This document shows positions 1-5,410 of a stretch of DNA of 7,813 bases, piece after piece. Positions within the stretch are counted from its first letter, which is position 1; each line of letters opens with the position of its first letter. The stretch is taken from assembly GCA_903932385.1 (NCBI GenBank), contig CAIZGA010000416.1, positions 1 through 7,813 on the forward strand. The letters run 5' to 3'. Source of the stretch: an uncultured Acidobacteriota bacterium (GTDB lineage Bacteria; Acidobacteriota; Terriglobia; Terriglobales; Acidobacteriaceae). Below the pieces are notes generated by a model that was given only the letters and a program-made list of their open reading frames with translations, was not told where the DNA came from and searched no databases. The position numbers were made by a program, and so were the translations under genes.

Positions 1-40
1 GTAAACGAACCGGGAGACGGGCAACGTCTCCCGGTTTTAC
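1..40. terminator. Strong hairpin terminator, probably bidirectional
   Basis: The arms at 8-19 and 25-36 are perfectly complementary over 12 base pairs (core CCGGGAGACG / CGTCTCCCGG) around a 5-base loop. The right arm runs into TTTT, as in a Rho-independent terminator for a + strand gene lying left of the window. The outer bases GTAAA at the left and TTTTAC at the right are also nearly complementary. The structure therefore reads as a terminator on the other strand too, although only a short run of T is present on each side. No free energy was calculated. Confidence 0.8.
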
Positions 41-64
41 TTTGCGCGAAAACCAATCCAACAA

Positions 65-91
65 TCCTGCCGTGAAATGCCGACGGCAGGA
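65..91. other. Hairpin in the region upstream of rsmE
   Basis: The bases at 65-73 (TCCTGCCGT) pair perfectly with those at 83-91 (ACGGCAGGA), giving a 9-bp stem and a 9-base loop. An AT-rich stretch containing TTCTTTAA follows, but there is no clean T run, so it is a weak candidate for a second terminator behind the one at 1-40. It ends 46 bases before the rsmE start and could instead lie in that gene's leader or promoter region. I saw no convincing -35/-10 pair between 41 and 137. Confidence 0.4.
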
Positions 92-137
92 ATATTCTTT
101 AACTACATAGTAGTAATTTCATTCACGGACAGACACG

Positions 138-851
138 ATGACTCGCCGACGCTGGATTGCAGACACCTATGACCAGAACACAGCCTCACTCCACGGAGAG
201 CAAGCTGCCCATCTTGCGCGTGTGCTGCGTGCCGCGCCGGGTATGGTGTTTGACGTTGTCGCCGGCGGGCATCTGCATCGCGCGGAGATTACCAGTGTGG
301 CCGACGATGCCGTTGTCTTCACACTGCAAGAGGAGTTGGATGCCGAGGCCGCGCTGCCGGTAACGTTGCTGCTTTCCATCTTCAAGTTTGATCCGATGGA
401 GTGGGCGATTGAAAAAGCCACCGAACTTGGCGTGGCGCGCATTATTCCGATAGTGGCTCGGCGAACAGAAAAGCATCTGGCCCATGCAGCGGAGAAACGC
501 GTGGAGCGCTGGCGGCGGATTGCAAGGGAAGCGGCACAGCAATCGCGGCGCAGTGAGGTGCCGGAGATTGCCGCTCCGGTAAATCTGAAACTGGCATTGG
601 CAGAAGTTCAGACGGGATTGAAAATTCTGCTGGATGAAACTGAAACGCAGCGGCCGATTTCAGAAGCACTACAGCAAGCGAGCGGAGATGTGGCTTTTGC
701 CTTCGGCCCCGAAGGCGGATGGACGCAGGAAGAGCGCGCGCAGTTGATTGAATCGGGATGGCAGCCGGTGACGCTGGGCCCGCGAATTCTGCGGGCCGAG
801 ACAGCAGCGATTGCTGCCATGGCGATTGCTGCGGAACTGCTCGACAAATAA
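138..851 (+). CDS. rsmE: RsmE, 16S rRNA (uracil-1498-N3) methyltransferase
   Basis: This 237-residue protein has the length and layout of RsmE, the SPOUT-class enzyme that methylates N3 of U1498 in 16S rRNA of the 30S subunit using S-adenosylmethionine. The N-terminal PUA-like RNA-binding part carries the family motif HLARVLR (residues 25-31). The C-terminal knotted domain contains EKATELGV (92-99), EAAQQSRRS (131-139), the SAM-binding GPEGG (190-194) and LGPRILRAETA (213-223), which are the standard RsmE signatures. The ATG at 138 is chosen because the PUA domain begins directly after it. Only a weak GGAC lies upstream as a possible ribosome binding site. The gene faces dnaJ tail to tail with 13 bases between the stops. 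In Firmicutes rsmE often follows dnaJ in the same direction, so the inverted orientation here is notable. Nothing looks truncated. Confidence 0.95.
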   Translation: MTRRRWIADTYDQNTASLHGEQAAHLARVLRAAPGMVFDVVAGGHLHRAEITSVADDAVVFTLQEELDAEAALPVTLLLSIFKFDPMEWAIEKATELGVARIIPIVARRTEKHLAHAAEKRVERWRRIAREAAQQSRRSEVPEIAAPVNLKLALAEVQTGLKILLDETETQRPISEALQQASGDVAFAFGPEGGWTQEERAQLIESGWQPVTLGPRILRAETAAIAAMAIAAELLDK

Positions 852-864
852 TTTCTGCGATTAG

Positions 865-1983
865 CTAGCTGAAGAGGTCGCGCATTTTGCTGAGGATGCT
901 GCGCGAGTACGGCTGGTTCTCCACCGGCAGGGTGTCTGCCAGTTGCTGCAGCAGGTCGCGTTGCGCGCGCGTCAGTTTGGATGGCGTCTCAATGCGGACT
1001 TCCACCACCATGTCACCCTTGCCGTGTTCATTCAGGTGCGGCACGCCTTTGGAGCGAACGCGAAACTGTTTTCCACTTTGCGTACCTTCGGGAACCTTCA
1101 ATTTGAATTCGCCGTCGAGCGTCGGCACGGTCAGCTCGGTACCCAGCGCGGCCTGTGCGAAACTGATGGGAATGACGCAGTATAGGTCGTCGCCTTCGCG
1201 TTCGAAAAATTTGTGCTGCTTCACGCTGAGCACAACATAAAGATCACCGGGCGCGCTGTTGTTGCGTCCGCCGTCGCCTTCGCCCTGGAAACGGATGCGA
1301 GTGCCATCTTCAACTCCCGCCGGAACATTCACGCTGATGACCTGTTCCTTCTGCACGCGCGTGTCGCCGTGGCAGGTGGTGCAGGGTTCGGTGATGATGC
1401 TGCCGGTGCCGCCGCATGTGGTGCATGTGCGTGCGATGGAAAAGAATCCCTGTTGGAATCGAACCTGACCGCGACCGCCGCATTGCTGGCAGGTGACCGG
1501 GCCGCGCCCCTTGGCTGCGCCGGTGCCGCGGCAGGTTGTGCAATTTTCCATGCGCCGCACTTTAATTTCTGTCTGCTTGCCGAAGACGGCCTCTTCAAAT
1601 TCCAGCGAGAGGTCATAGCGCAGGTCGCGTCCGCGCTGTTGCCGCGAGCCGCGTTGTCCGCCGACGTTGAACATCTCACCGAACAAATCGCCGAAGATGT
1701 CATTGATGTCTCCGCCGGCAAACGGATTGCCGCCAAAGCCGGCGGCGCCGCTCACTCCGCCATGGCCGTACTGGTCATACGCGGCGCGCTTCTGCGCATC
1801 GCTCAGCACCTGGTAGGCTTCGCCGATGGATTTGAATTGTTCTTCGGCGGCGTGATTGCCCGGGTTGCGGTCCGGGTGGAATTGCATCGCCAGTTTGCGA
1901 TAGGCGCTCTTCAGTTCCTGATCGCTGGCATCGCGCGATACGCCGAGTAGTTCGTAGTAGTCCTGTTTGCTCACGTTTTGCAT
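865..1983 (-). CDS. dnaJ: DnaJ, Hsp40 co-chaperone
   Basis: DnaJ delivers unfolded proteins to DnaK and stimulates its ATPase in the cytoplasm. The 372-residue protein has the full type I layout. The J domain (about 7-71) has the HPD motif at 36-38. A Gly/Phe-rich segment follows (about 73-115). The zinc-binding region has four CxxC pairs (C148/C151, C165/C168, C187/C190, C201/C204). The substrate-binding C-terminal domains run from about 210 to 335. The first three zinc repeats are canonical CxxCxGxG. The fourth reads CTTCHGDT, losing the last glycine while all eight cysteines remain. The start codon is at 1983-1981 and gives the usual N-terminus; a weak GAAG lies before it. It is the last gene of hrcA-grpE-dnaJ, 28 bases after grpE, and presumably shares that transcript. 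The protein resembles the main housekeeping DnaJ more than a CbpA-type paralogue, because it keeps the zinc domain. Confidence 0.96.
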   Translation of the reverse strand: MQNVSKQDYYELLGVSRDASDQELKSAYRKLAMQFHPDRNPGNHAAEEQFKSIGEAYQVLSDAQKRAAYDQYGHGGVSGAAGFGGNPFAGGDINDIFGDLFGEMFNVGGQRGSRQQRGRDLRYDLSLEFEEAVFGKQTEIKVRRMENCTTCRGTGAAKGRGPVTCQQCGGRGQVRFQQGFFSIARTCTTCGGTGSIITEPCTTCHGDTRVQKEQVISVNVPAGVEDGTRIRFQGEGDGGRNNSAPGDLYVVLSVKQHKFFEREGDDLYCVIPISFAQAALGTELTVPTLDGEFKLKVPEGTQSGKQFRVRSKGVPHLNEHGKGDMVVEVRIETPSKLTRAQRDLLQQLADTLPVENQPYSRSILSKMRDLFS

Positions 1984-2011
1984 TCAATCTTCAGTGGGAT
2001 TTTATTTCGGC

Positions 2012-2557
2012 TCAGTCATGGTGCTGCTGGCTGTTGTGCGCGATGCGAACCAGCGCGGGACGAAGCAACCGTTCGCGAATGCGATATCCGCGGCGAACTT
2101 CTTCCAGCACTTGCTGGTCGGGGGCCTCTGCGGTTTCCACCGCTTCCAGCGCCTCATGCACGCGCGGATCAAATTGTGTGCCGACACTTTCCACCGGCTG
2201 AACGCCCAGCGAACGCAGCGCTTCTTCCATCTGCTTCACAATCAGTTCCACGCCGGCACGGAGCTGCTCGGCAGAGCCGGAAGATTTCAGCGCCAGTTGG
2301 AAATTATCCAGCACGGGAAGAAACTGTTCCACCACGTTGCCGGTAGAGTAGTCGCGGAAGTCGGCGCGTTCCTTGGCTTCACGCTTGCGGGAGTTATCAA
2401 ACTCCGCCTGCAGGCGCGCTAGCCGGTCAAACAGTTGGTCGCGTTCGGCCTTTAGCGCATCAAACTCCGCCTGGGTTGGAATCGCTTCCGTGTTGGTATC
2501 AGTTGCAGGTTCGGCTGCCGGATTCTTTTCTGTAGCCATGTCAGTCTCTGTGTTCAT
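2012..2557 (-). CDS. grpE: GrpE, nucleotide exchange factor of DnaK
   Basis: GrpE releases ADP from DnaK and so resets the chaperone cycle. From the start preferred here it is 181 residues, within the normal range. After a polar, acidic N-terminal tail comes a heptad-rich helix (about 28-68) that should form the dimer coiled coil. The GrpE signatures follow: LPVLDNFQLAL (80-90), the stretch around FDPRVHEAL (129-136) and RLLRPALV (163-170) near the end. Three in-frame ATGs exist, at 2605, 2557 and 2539. None has a good Shine-Dalgarno: the first has AGGAT directly against the ATG, the second GGAA about ten bases away, the third only AGAG. I chose 2557 because residues upstream of it (with a cysteine and FELQ) do not look like a GrpE tail. 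The 164 bases between hrcA and this start show no clear promoter or terminator, so co-transcription with hrcA is likely. Confidence 0.94.
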   Translation of the reverse strand: MNTETDMATEKNPAAEPATDTNTEAIPTQAEFDALKAERDQLFDRLARLQAEFDNSRKREAKERADFRDYSTGNVVEQFLPVLDNFQLALKSSGSAEQLRAGVELIVKQMEEALRSLGVQPVESVGTQFDPRVHEALEAVETAEAPDQQVLEEVRRGYRIRERLLRPALVRIAHNSQQHHD

Positions 2558-2721
2558 TACCGCGTTCCGTTGTAATTCAAATTTAGTGCAGGCGCATCGC
2601 CCCATATCCTGAGCTCTTTACTATTGGATGCGTCAGGGCGGCGGATGACTCTGCCGGTACAACAAGCTTCTTCTATATTGTTGCCGATTTGGGCGATTTA
2701 CGCACGGGGCCGGCGGGGCGG

Positions 2722-3810
2722 TTACGAAGTATGCAGCATGCGGTCAAAAAGCGAAGCAATATAACCGACGGCATTCATGTTGCTCTCGTACTGCATGCGG
2801 GTAGGGCCGATGATGCCCACCGCGCCGTGATTCTCTCCGCCGGAACGGGCCGGCGCGGCAATCAGCACCAGGTTGCGCATCTCCGGGGCGTGTTCTTCCA
2901 GGTTGAAAATAACGCGTACGGAATCCTGCCGCGCATCCACGTAGGCGTTCAGCAGGTCAACCAGGTGCTGCTTTTCTTCCAACGCACGCATCAGGCGATG
3001 CAGATGATTACGGTCCTGCTCATGCGCGGCAAGGTTGGCAACGCCGCCCACCCAAACATTTTGCGCAGCAGTCTCTGCGCCGAGAATCGTCTTCTGCCAC
3101 AACTGCTGCACAGAGTTCATCAGGCGCACATATTCGCTGCGTTCCATCTCCACGCGACGGCTGATTTCTGCGCGAATATCATCCATGTTCCAGCCCTGAA
3201 AAAATTCATTCAGGAAGCGTGCCGCGGCATCCAGTTCGTTCATGGTGAAGTCGCGGTCCAGCGCTAACACACGGTCGCGCACCATGCCGGAGCGTGTGAC
3301 CACGACTGCCAGCACGCGTCCCTCGGCCAGCCGCGAAAAGTGAACATGCTCCAACAGGTCGCGGTGCGTGGGTGTGACCAGTGCCACGCCGACGCCTTGC
3401 GTCATCAGCGCCAGCACGTGCGAGGTGCGTTCCAGAAATTCTGTGGTGGTGGAGACACCGGCGAAGCTGCCTTCAATCTGCAGGCGAGACTCTTCGGAAA
3501 TGGTTCGCGAATTTTGCGAATTGGATTCAGCGCGGCCGGTGAGTTGCTCCACGTAATAGCGGAAGGCTTTTGCGGTGGGGATGCGACCGGCAGAGGAATG
3601 CGGCTGTTCCAGCAGGCCGGCATCGTCCAACGCGGCCATCTCATTGCGAATGGTGGCGGAACTGAGGCTGGCGATGGAAGCGGCTGCCCCGGAATGTTCA
3701 GGATTGAGGATGGACTTGGACGCAACCGGTTCTCCGGTGGCGATGTAAGACTCCACCACTGCCGTGAGTATGGCCCGCTGCCGCGGACTGATGCGGACAT
3801 CCTGTGCCAT
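2722..3810 (-). CDS. hrcA: HrcA, heat-inducible transcription repressor
   Basis: HrcA is the repressor of class I heat-shock genes; its folding depends on GroEL, which couples repression to chaperone supply. The 362 residues fit the family. The N-terminal winged helix-turn-helix (about 5-80) includes SSATIRNEMAALDDAGLLEQ, followed by SSAGRIPTAKAFRYYV, which are hallmarks of the family. The C-terminal end carries GIIGPTRMQYESNM (332-345), the usual conserved stretch. The reading frame stays open for another 369 codons upstream, but that part is antisense to the cyclophilin gene. The ATG at 3810-3808 is supported by AGGGG eight bases before it and by a near-consensus promoter behind that. It is the first gene of the hrcA-grpE-dnaJ cluster. 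In many bacteria HrcA represses its own operon through CIRCE; no such element is visible here, so whether it is self-regulated is open. Confidence 0.95.
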   Translation of the reverse strand: MAQDVRISPRQRAILTAVVESYIATGEPVASKSILNPEHSGAAASIASLSSATIRNEMAALDDAGLLEQPHSSAGRIPTAKAFRYYVEQLTGRAESNSQNSRTISEESRLQIEGSFAGVSTTTEFLERTSHVLALMTQGVGVALVTPTHRDLLEHVHFSRLAEGRVLAVVVTRSGMVRDRVLALDRDFTMNELDAAARFLNEFFQGWNMDDIRAEISRRVEMERSEYVRLMNSVQQLWQKTILGAETAAQNVWVGGVANLAAHEQDRNHLHRLMRALEEKQHLVDLLNAYVDARQDSVRVIFNLEEHAPEMRNLVLIAAPARSGGENHGAVGIIGPTRMQYESNMNAVGYIASLFDRMLHTS

Positions 3811-3818
3811 TGTGTAAG

Positions 3819-3823
3819 CCCCT
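3819..3823 (-). promoter_or_regulatory. Ribosome binding site of hrcA
   Basis: The minus strand reads AGGGG eight bases before the ATG at 3810. This is the main reason to start hrcA here rather than at one of the upstream in-frame codons, which lie antisense to the neighbouring gene. Confidence 0.7.
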
Positions 3824-3850
3824 GCGCTGCTACGCGCTCTGTTGCTGTTG

Positions 3851-3879
3851 ATTCTAGAAAGGCGGGTACCCGGTGTCAA
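3851..3879 (-). promoter_or_regulatory. Sigma70-type promoter of the hrcA operon
   Basis: On the minus strand TTGACA (3879-3874) is a perfect -35 box. It is separated by exactly 17 bases from TAGAAT (3856-3851), a 5 of 6 match to the -10 consensus. Transcription would start near 3844, leaving a leader of about 34 bases that contains the AGGGG ribosome binding site. No sigma32-type promoter was seen before hrcA. The quality of both boxes and their position immediately upstream of the gene make this the most convincing promoter in the window; start-site data are lacking. Confidence 0.8.
3852..3872. promoter_or_regulatory. Two palindromes inside the hrcA promoter (possible operator)
   Basis: CGGGTACCCG (3863-3872) is a perfect 10-base palindrome filling the middle of the spacer between the -35 and -10 boxes. 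TTCTAGAA (3852-3859) is a perfect 8-base palindrome overlapping the -10 box. A repressor bound at either would block RNA polymerase. Neither resembles CIRCE (TTAGCACTC, nine bases, GAGTGCTAA). Palindromes this short occur by chance, so an operator role is only a suggestion from their position. Confidence 0.3.
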
Positions 3880-3969
3880 GAAAGCCAGGCCACCAGCAGA
3901 GTTGCGGTGAAAAAGAGTATTCTTAAGGTGAAATTTCAATGTTGAAGGATAGCTTCTCCGCAGATTTCC

Positions 3970-4830
3970 ATGCGCAAAAATTCCGTAGCTAATTCGATTA
4001 GTAATCTGTCTCTGCCGTTGGTTATGGCCGTCATGATATTGATTGTGGCGACACCGCAGGCGCAGTCCCAGGCGCAAACGCCGCCGAGCCAGCCGCCAGC
4101 ACAGACGCAGAGCCAGCCAGCAACAACGACCACCACGCCCGCAGCCAGCCTGCCGGACTTTCCCGATGCGCCCAGCACCACGGCCAATGTGCAACCGCGC
4201 CTGCAGCCAACCGGACCCACAGCAATCATTGACACGACCATGGGTCGCATCAGCTGCAAGCTGTTTTCGAAAGAAGCGCCGGTGACGGTGGACAATTTCA
4301 TCACACTGGCCGAGGGTACGCGAGAGTGGACCGACCCGGCAACGCGACAGAAAATTCGCGGCCGCAGGTTTTACAACGGCCTCACCTTCCACCGCGTGAT
4401 TCCCGAGTTCATGATTCAGGGCGGCGATCCCGTCGGCGACGGTACCGGAGATGCGGGATATTTCTTCAATGACGAAATTAATCCCAATTTGAATTTTGAC
4501 GTTGCAGGCCGTCTGGCCATGGCCAACGCCGGGCCCAACACCAACGGCACGCAGTTCTTCATCACAGAAGCGCCGGCACCCTCGCTGGACCAGCACTACA
4601 ACATCTTCGGCCAGTGTGATGATGTTAGCGTGGCGACGGTGAAGGCGATTGCACGAGTTCCCAGAAATCCCGCGAATGACAAGCCGTATGAACCAGTGGT
4701 TATTCGCAGCATCACCATCGTGCGTGAAGGCCAGCCAGTACCGGCTGACCCTGCCACAACCCAGCAGACCGCACCCGCAAATTCTCAACCAACATCTGGC
4801 GCGCAGAAGCCGCTTACGCCGCAACGCTAA
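3970..4830 (+). CDS. Exported cyclophilin-type peptidyl-prolyl cis-trans isomerase
   Basis: Cyclophilins catalyse cis-trans isomerisation of peptide bonds before proline and help proteins fold. This 286-residue form begins with basic residues and a hydrophobic stretch (about 13-28), then Ala/Gln residues suiting signal peptidase I cleavage near residue 32. No lipobox cysteine is present, so it should be soluble in the periplasm. Residues 31-80 are a linker rich in Gln, Pro, Ala and Thr. The cyclophilin domain covers about 83-252. Active-site residues are R142 in FHRVIPEF, F147, Q150, Q195 and F197 in TQFFIT, and H209. The position of human CypA Trp121 appears to be Leu206, which in this family usually weakens cyclosporin binding rather than catalysis. 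A Gln/Pro/Thr-rich tail follows. No good Shine-Dalgarno stands before ATG 3970; an AAGGA lies 20 bases upstream, and a stop at 3943 rules out a much earlier start. It heads a three-gene unit and diverges from hrcA. Confidence 0.92.
   Translation: MRKNSVANSISNLSLPLVMAVMILIVATPQAQSQAQTPPSQPPAQTQSQPATTTTTPAASLPDFPDAPSTTANVQPRLQPTGPTAIIDTTMGRISCKLFSKEAPVTVDNFITLAEGTREWTDPATRQKIRGRRFYNGLTFHRVIPEFMIQGGDPVGDGTGDAGYFFNDEINPNLNFDVAGRLAMANAGPNTNGTQFFITEAPAPSLDQHYNIFGQCDDVSVATVKAIARVPRNPANDKPYEPVVIRSITIVREGQPVPADPATTQQTAPANSQPTSGAQKPLTPQR
4386..4427 (+). repeat. Near-identical segment shared by the two cyclophilin genes, copy 1
   Basis: These 42 bases match 5044-5085 at 41 positions; the only difference is C at 4410 against T at 5068. 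They encode the active-site stretch FHRVIPEFMIQGG in both proteins. Identity at almost every synonymous site is greater than elsewhere in the two genes, where the DNA has clearly diverged. Confidence 0.85.
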
Positions 4831-4846
4831 TCCAAGTACCCACAAC

Positions 4847-4851
4847 AGGAG
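4847..4851 (+). promoter_or_regulatory. Ribosome binding site of the second cyclophilin gene
   Basis: AGGAG stands seven bases before the ATG at 4859. It settles the start of this gene, because the reading frame is open for another 70 codons upstream through the end of the first cyclophilin gene. Confidence 0.85.
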
Positions 4852-4858
4852 AAGAACA

Positions 4859-5389
4859 ATGTCCCGCACAACCGGTCTGTACGCAATTTTTGAAACCAGC
4901 GAAGGCACCATCGTCACGAAACTTTATGAGAAGGATGCACCTGTCACCGTCGCCAACTTTGTGGAACTCGCTGAAGGCAAGCGCGAGTGGGTGCACCCGC
5001 TCACTGGCGAGAAGAGCACAAACAAACTGTACGACGGCACCATCTTCCACCGCGTGATTCCCGAGTTTATGATTCAGGGCGGCGACCCGGCCGGCAGCGG
5101 CATGGGCGGCCCGGGCTATCGCTTCGCGGATGAGACCAAGGGTTCGCCGCACACTTTTGAGAAGGTGGGCAAACTGGCCATGGCCAACTCTGGCCCCAAT
5201 ACCAATGGCTCGCAGTTCTTCATCACCGTTACGCCCACCGCATGGCTCACCGGCAAGCACACCATCTTTGGTGAAGTGGTGGAAGGCTACGACATCGTGG
5301 TGAAAATTTCCAAGGTGGCGCGCAACGGCATGGACAAGCCGAACAAGCCGGTCACCATCGATAGTTTGAAAATTGAACGCGTCGCATAA
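4859..5389 (+). CDS. Cytoplasmic cyclophilin-type peptidyl-prolyl cis-trans isomerase (PpiB-like)
   Basis: This 176-residue protein is a single cyclophilin domain with no signal peptide, so it should act in the cytoplasm as a prolyl isomerase, like E. coli PpiB. The catalytic set is complete: R65 in FHRVIPEF, F70, Q73, Q119 and F121 in SQFFIT, W129 (matching CypA Trp121) and H134 in KHTIFGE. The insertion between about residues 40 and 58 resembles the one in the upstream paralogue (REW followed by a charged loop), so the two are probably an old tandem duplication, one copy of which gained or kept an export signal. The start at 4859 is fixed by an AGGAG at ideal distance; the longer frame from 4649 overlaps the preceding gene out of frame and lacks any cyclophilin sequence before this point. 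It follows the first cyclophilin by 28 bases and precedes the TIGR03435 gene by 21, implying one transcript. Confidence 0.94.
   Translation: MSRTTGLYAIFETSEGTIVTKLYEKDAPVTVANFVELAEGKREWVHPLTGEKSTNKLYDGTIFHRVIPEFMIQGGDPAGSGMGGPGYRFADETKGSPHTFEKVGKLAMANSGPNTNGSQFFITVTPTAWLTGKHTIFGEVVEGYDIVVKISKVARNGMDKPNKPVTIDSLKIERVA
5044..5085 (+). repeat. Near-identical segment shared by the two cyclophilin genes, copy 2
   Basis: This is the partner of 4386-4427, in direct orientation and 658 bases away, with one mismatch in 42 bases. A direct repeat of this length could support gene conversion or deletion between the two genes. Strong codon constraint on the active-site motif is the simpler explanation. 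Confidence 0.85.
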
Positions 5390-5400
5390 TCACTAGTCGC

Positions 5401-5405
5401 GGAGG
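5401..5405 (+). promoter_or_regulatory. Ribosome binding site of the TIGR03435 gene
   Basis: GGAGG lies five bases before the ATG at 5411, inside the 21-base gap after the second cyclophilin stop. It supports this start, which also places a signal peptide at the N-terminus. Confidence 0.8.
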
Positions 5406-5410
5406 CACGG

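Noticed and set aside
863..870. AGCTAGCT palindrome between rsmE and dnaJ as a terminator
   Set aside because: It overlaps the dnaJ stop codon, has no loop and no T run, so it cannot form a useful hairpin.
1213..1950. 245-codon open frame on the + strand opposite dnaJ
   Set aside because: It is Ala-rich with no recognisable domain, and lies entirely antisense to a gene with full DnaJ motifs. Such frames are expected opposite GC-rich codons.
2600..2607. CCCCATAT resembling a sigma32 -10 box near the grpE start
   Set aside because: On the + strand it points away from grpE, and no CTTGAA-like -35 box lies at the right distance.
3902..3923. TTGCGG and TATTCT as a promoter for the exported cyclophilin
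   Set aside because: The spacing is only 10 bases, too short for a sigma70 promoter. No other convincing pair was found before 3970.
3935..3946. Small inverted repeat TTCAA-TG-TTGAA before the exported cyclophilin
   Set aside because: Five-base arms are expected by chance in an AT-rich stretch, and there is nothing else to support a binding site.
4649..4858. 70-codon upstream extension of the second cyclophilin
   Set aside because: It overlaps the first cyclophilin out of frame and shows no signal peptide or domain; AGGAG at 4847 fixes the start at 4859.
3811..4917. Long minus-strand extension of the hrcA frame (369 extra codons)
   Set aside because: It is wholly antisense to the cyclophilin gene and the start of the next one. 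The hrcA promoter, ribosome binding site and conserved N-terminus all place the start at 3810. The sequence resembles the minus-strand shadow over the second cyclophilin (4814-5260) because the two genes are paralogues, which can mimic a conserved protein.
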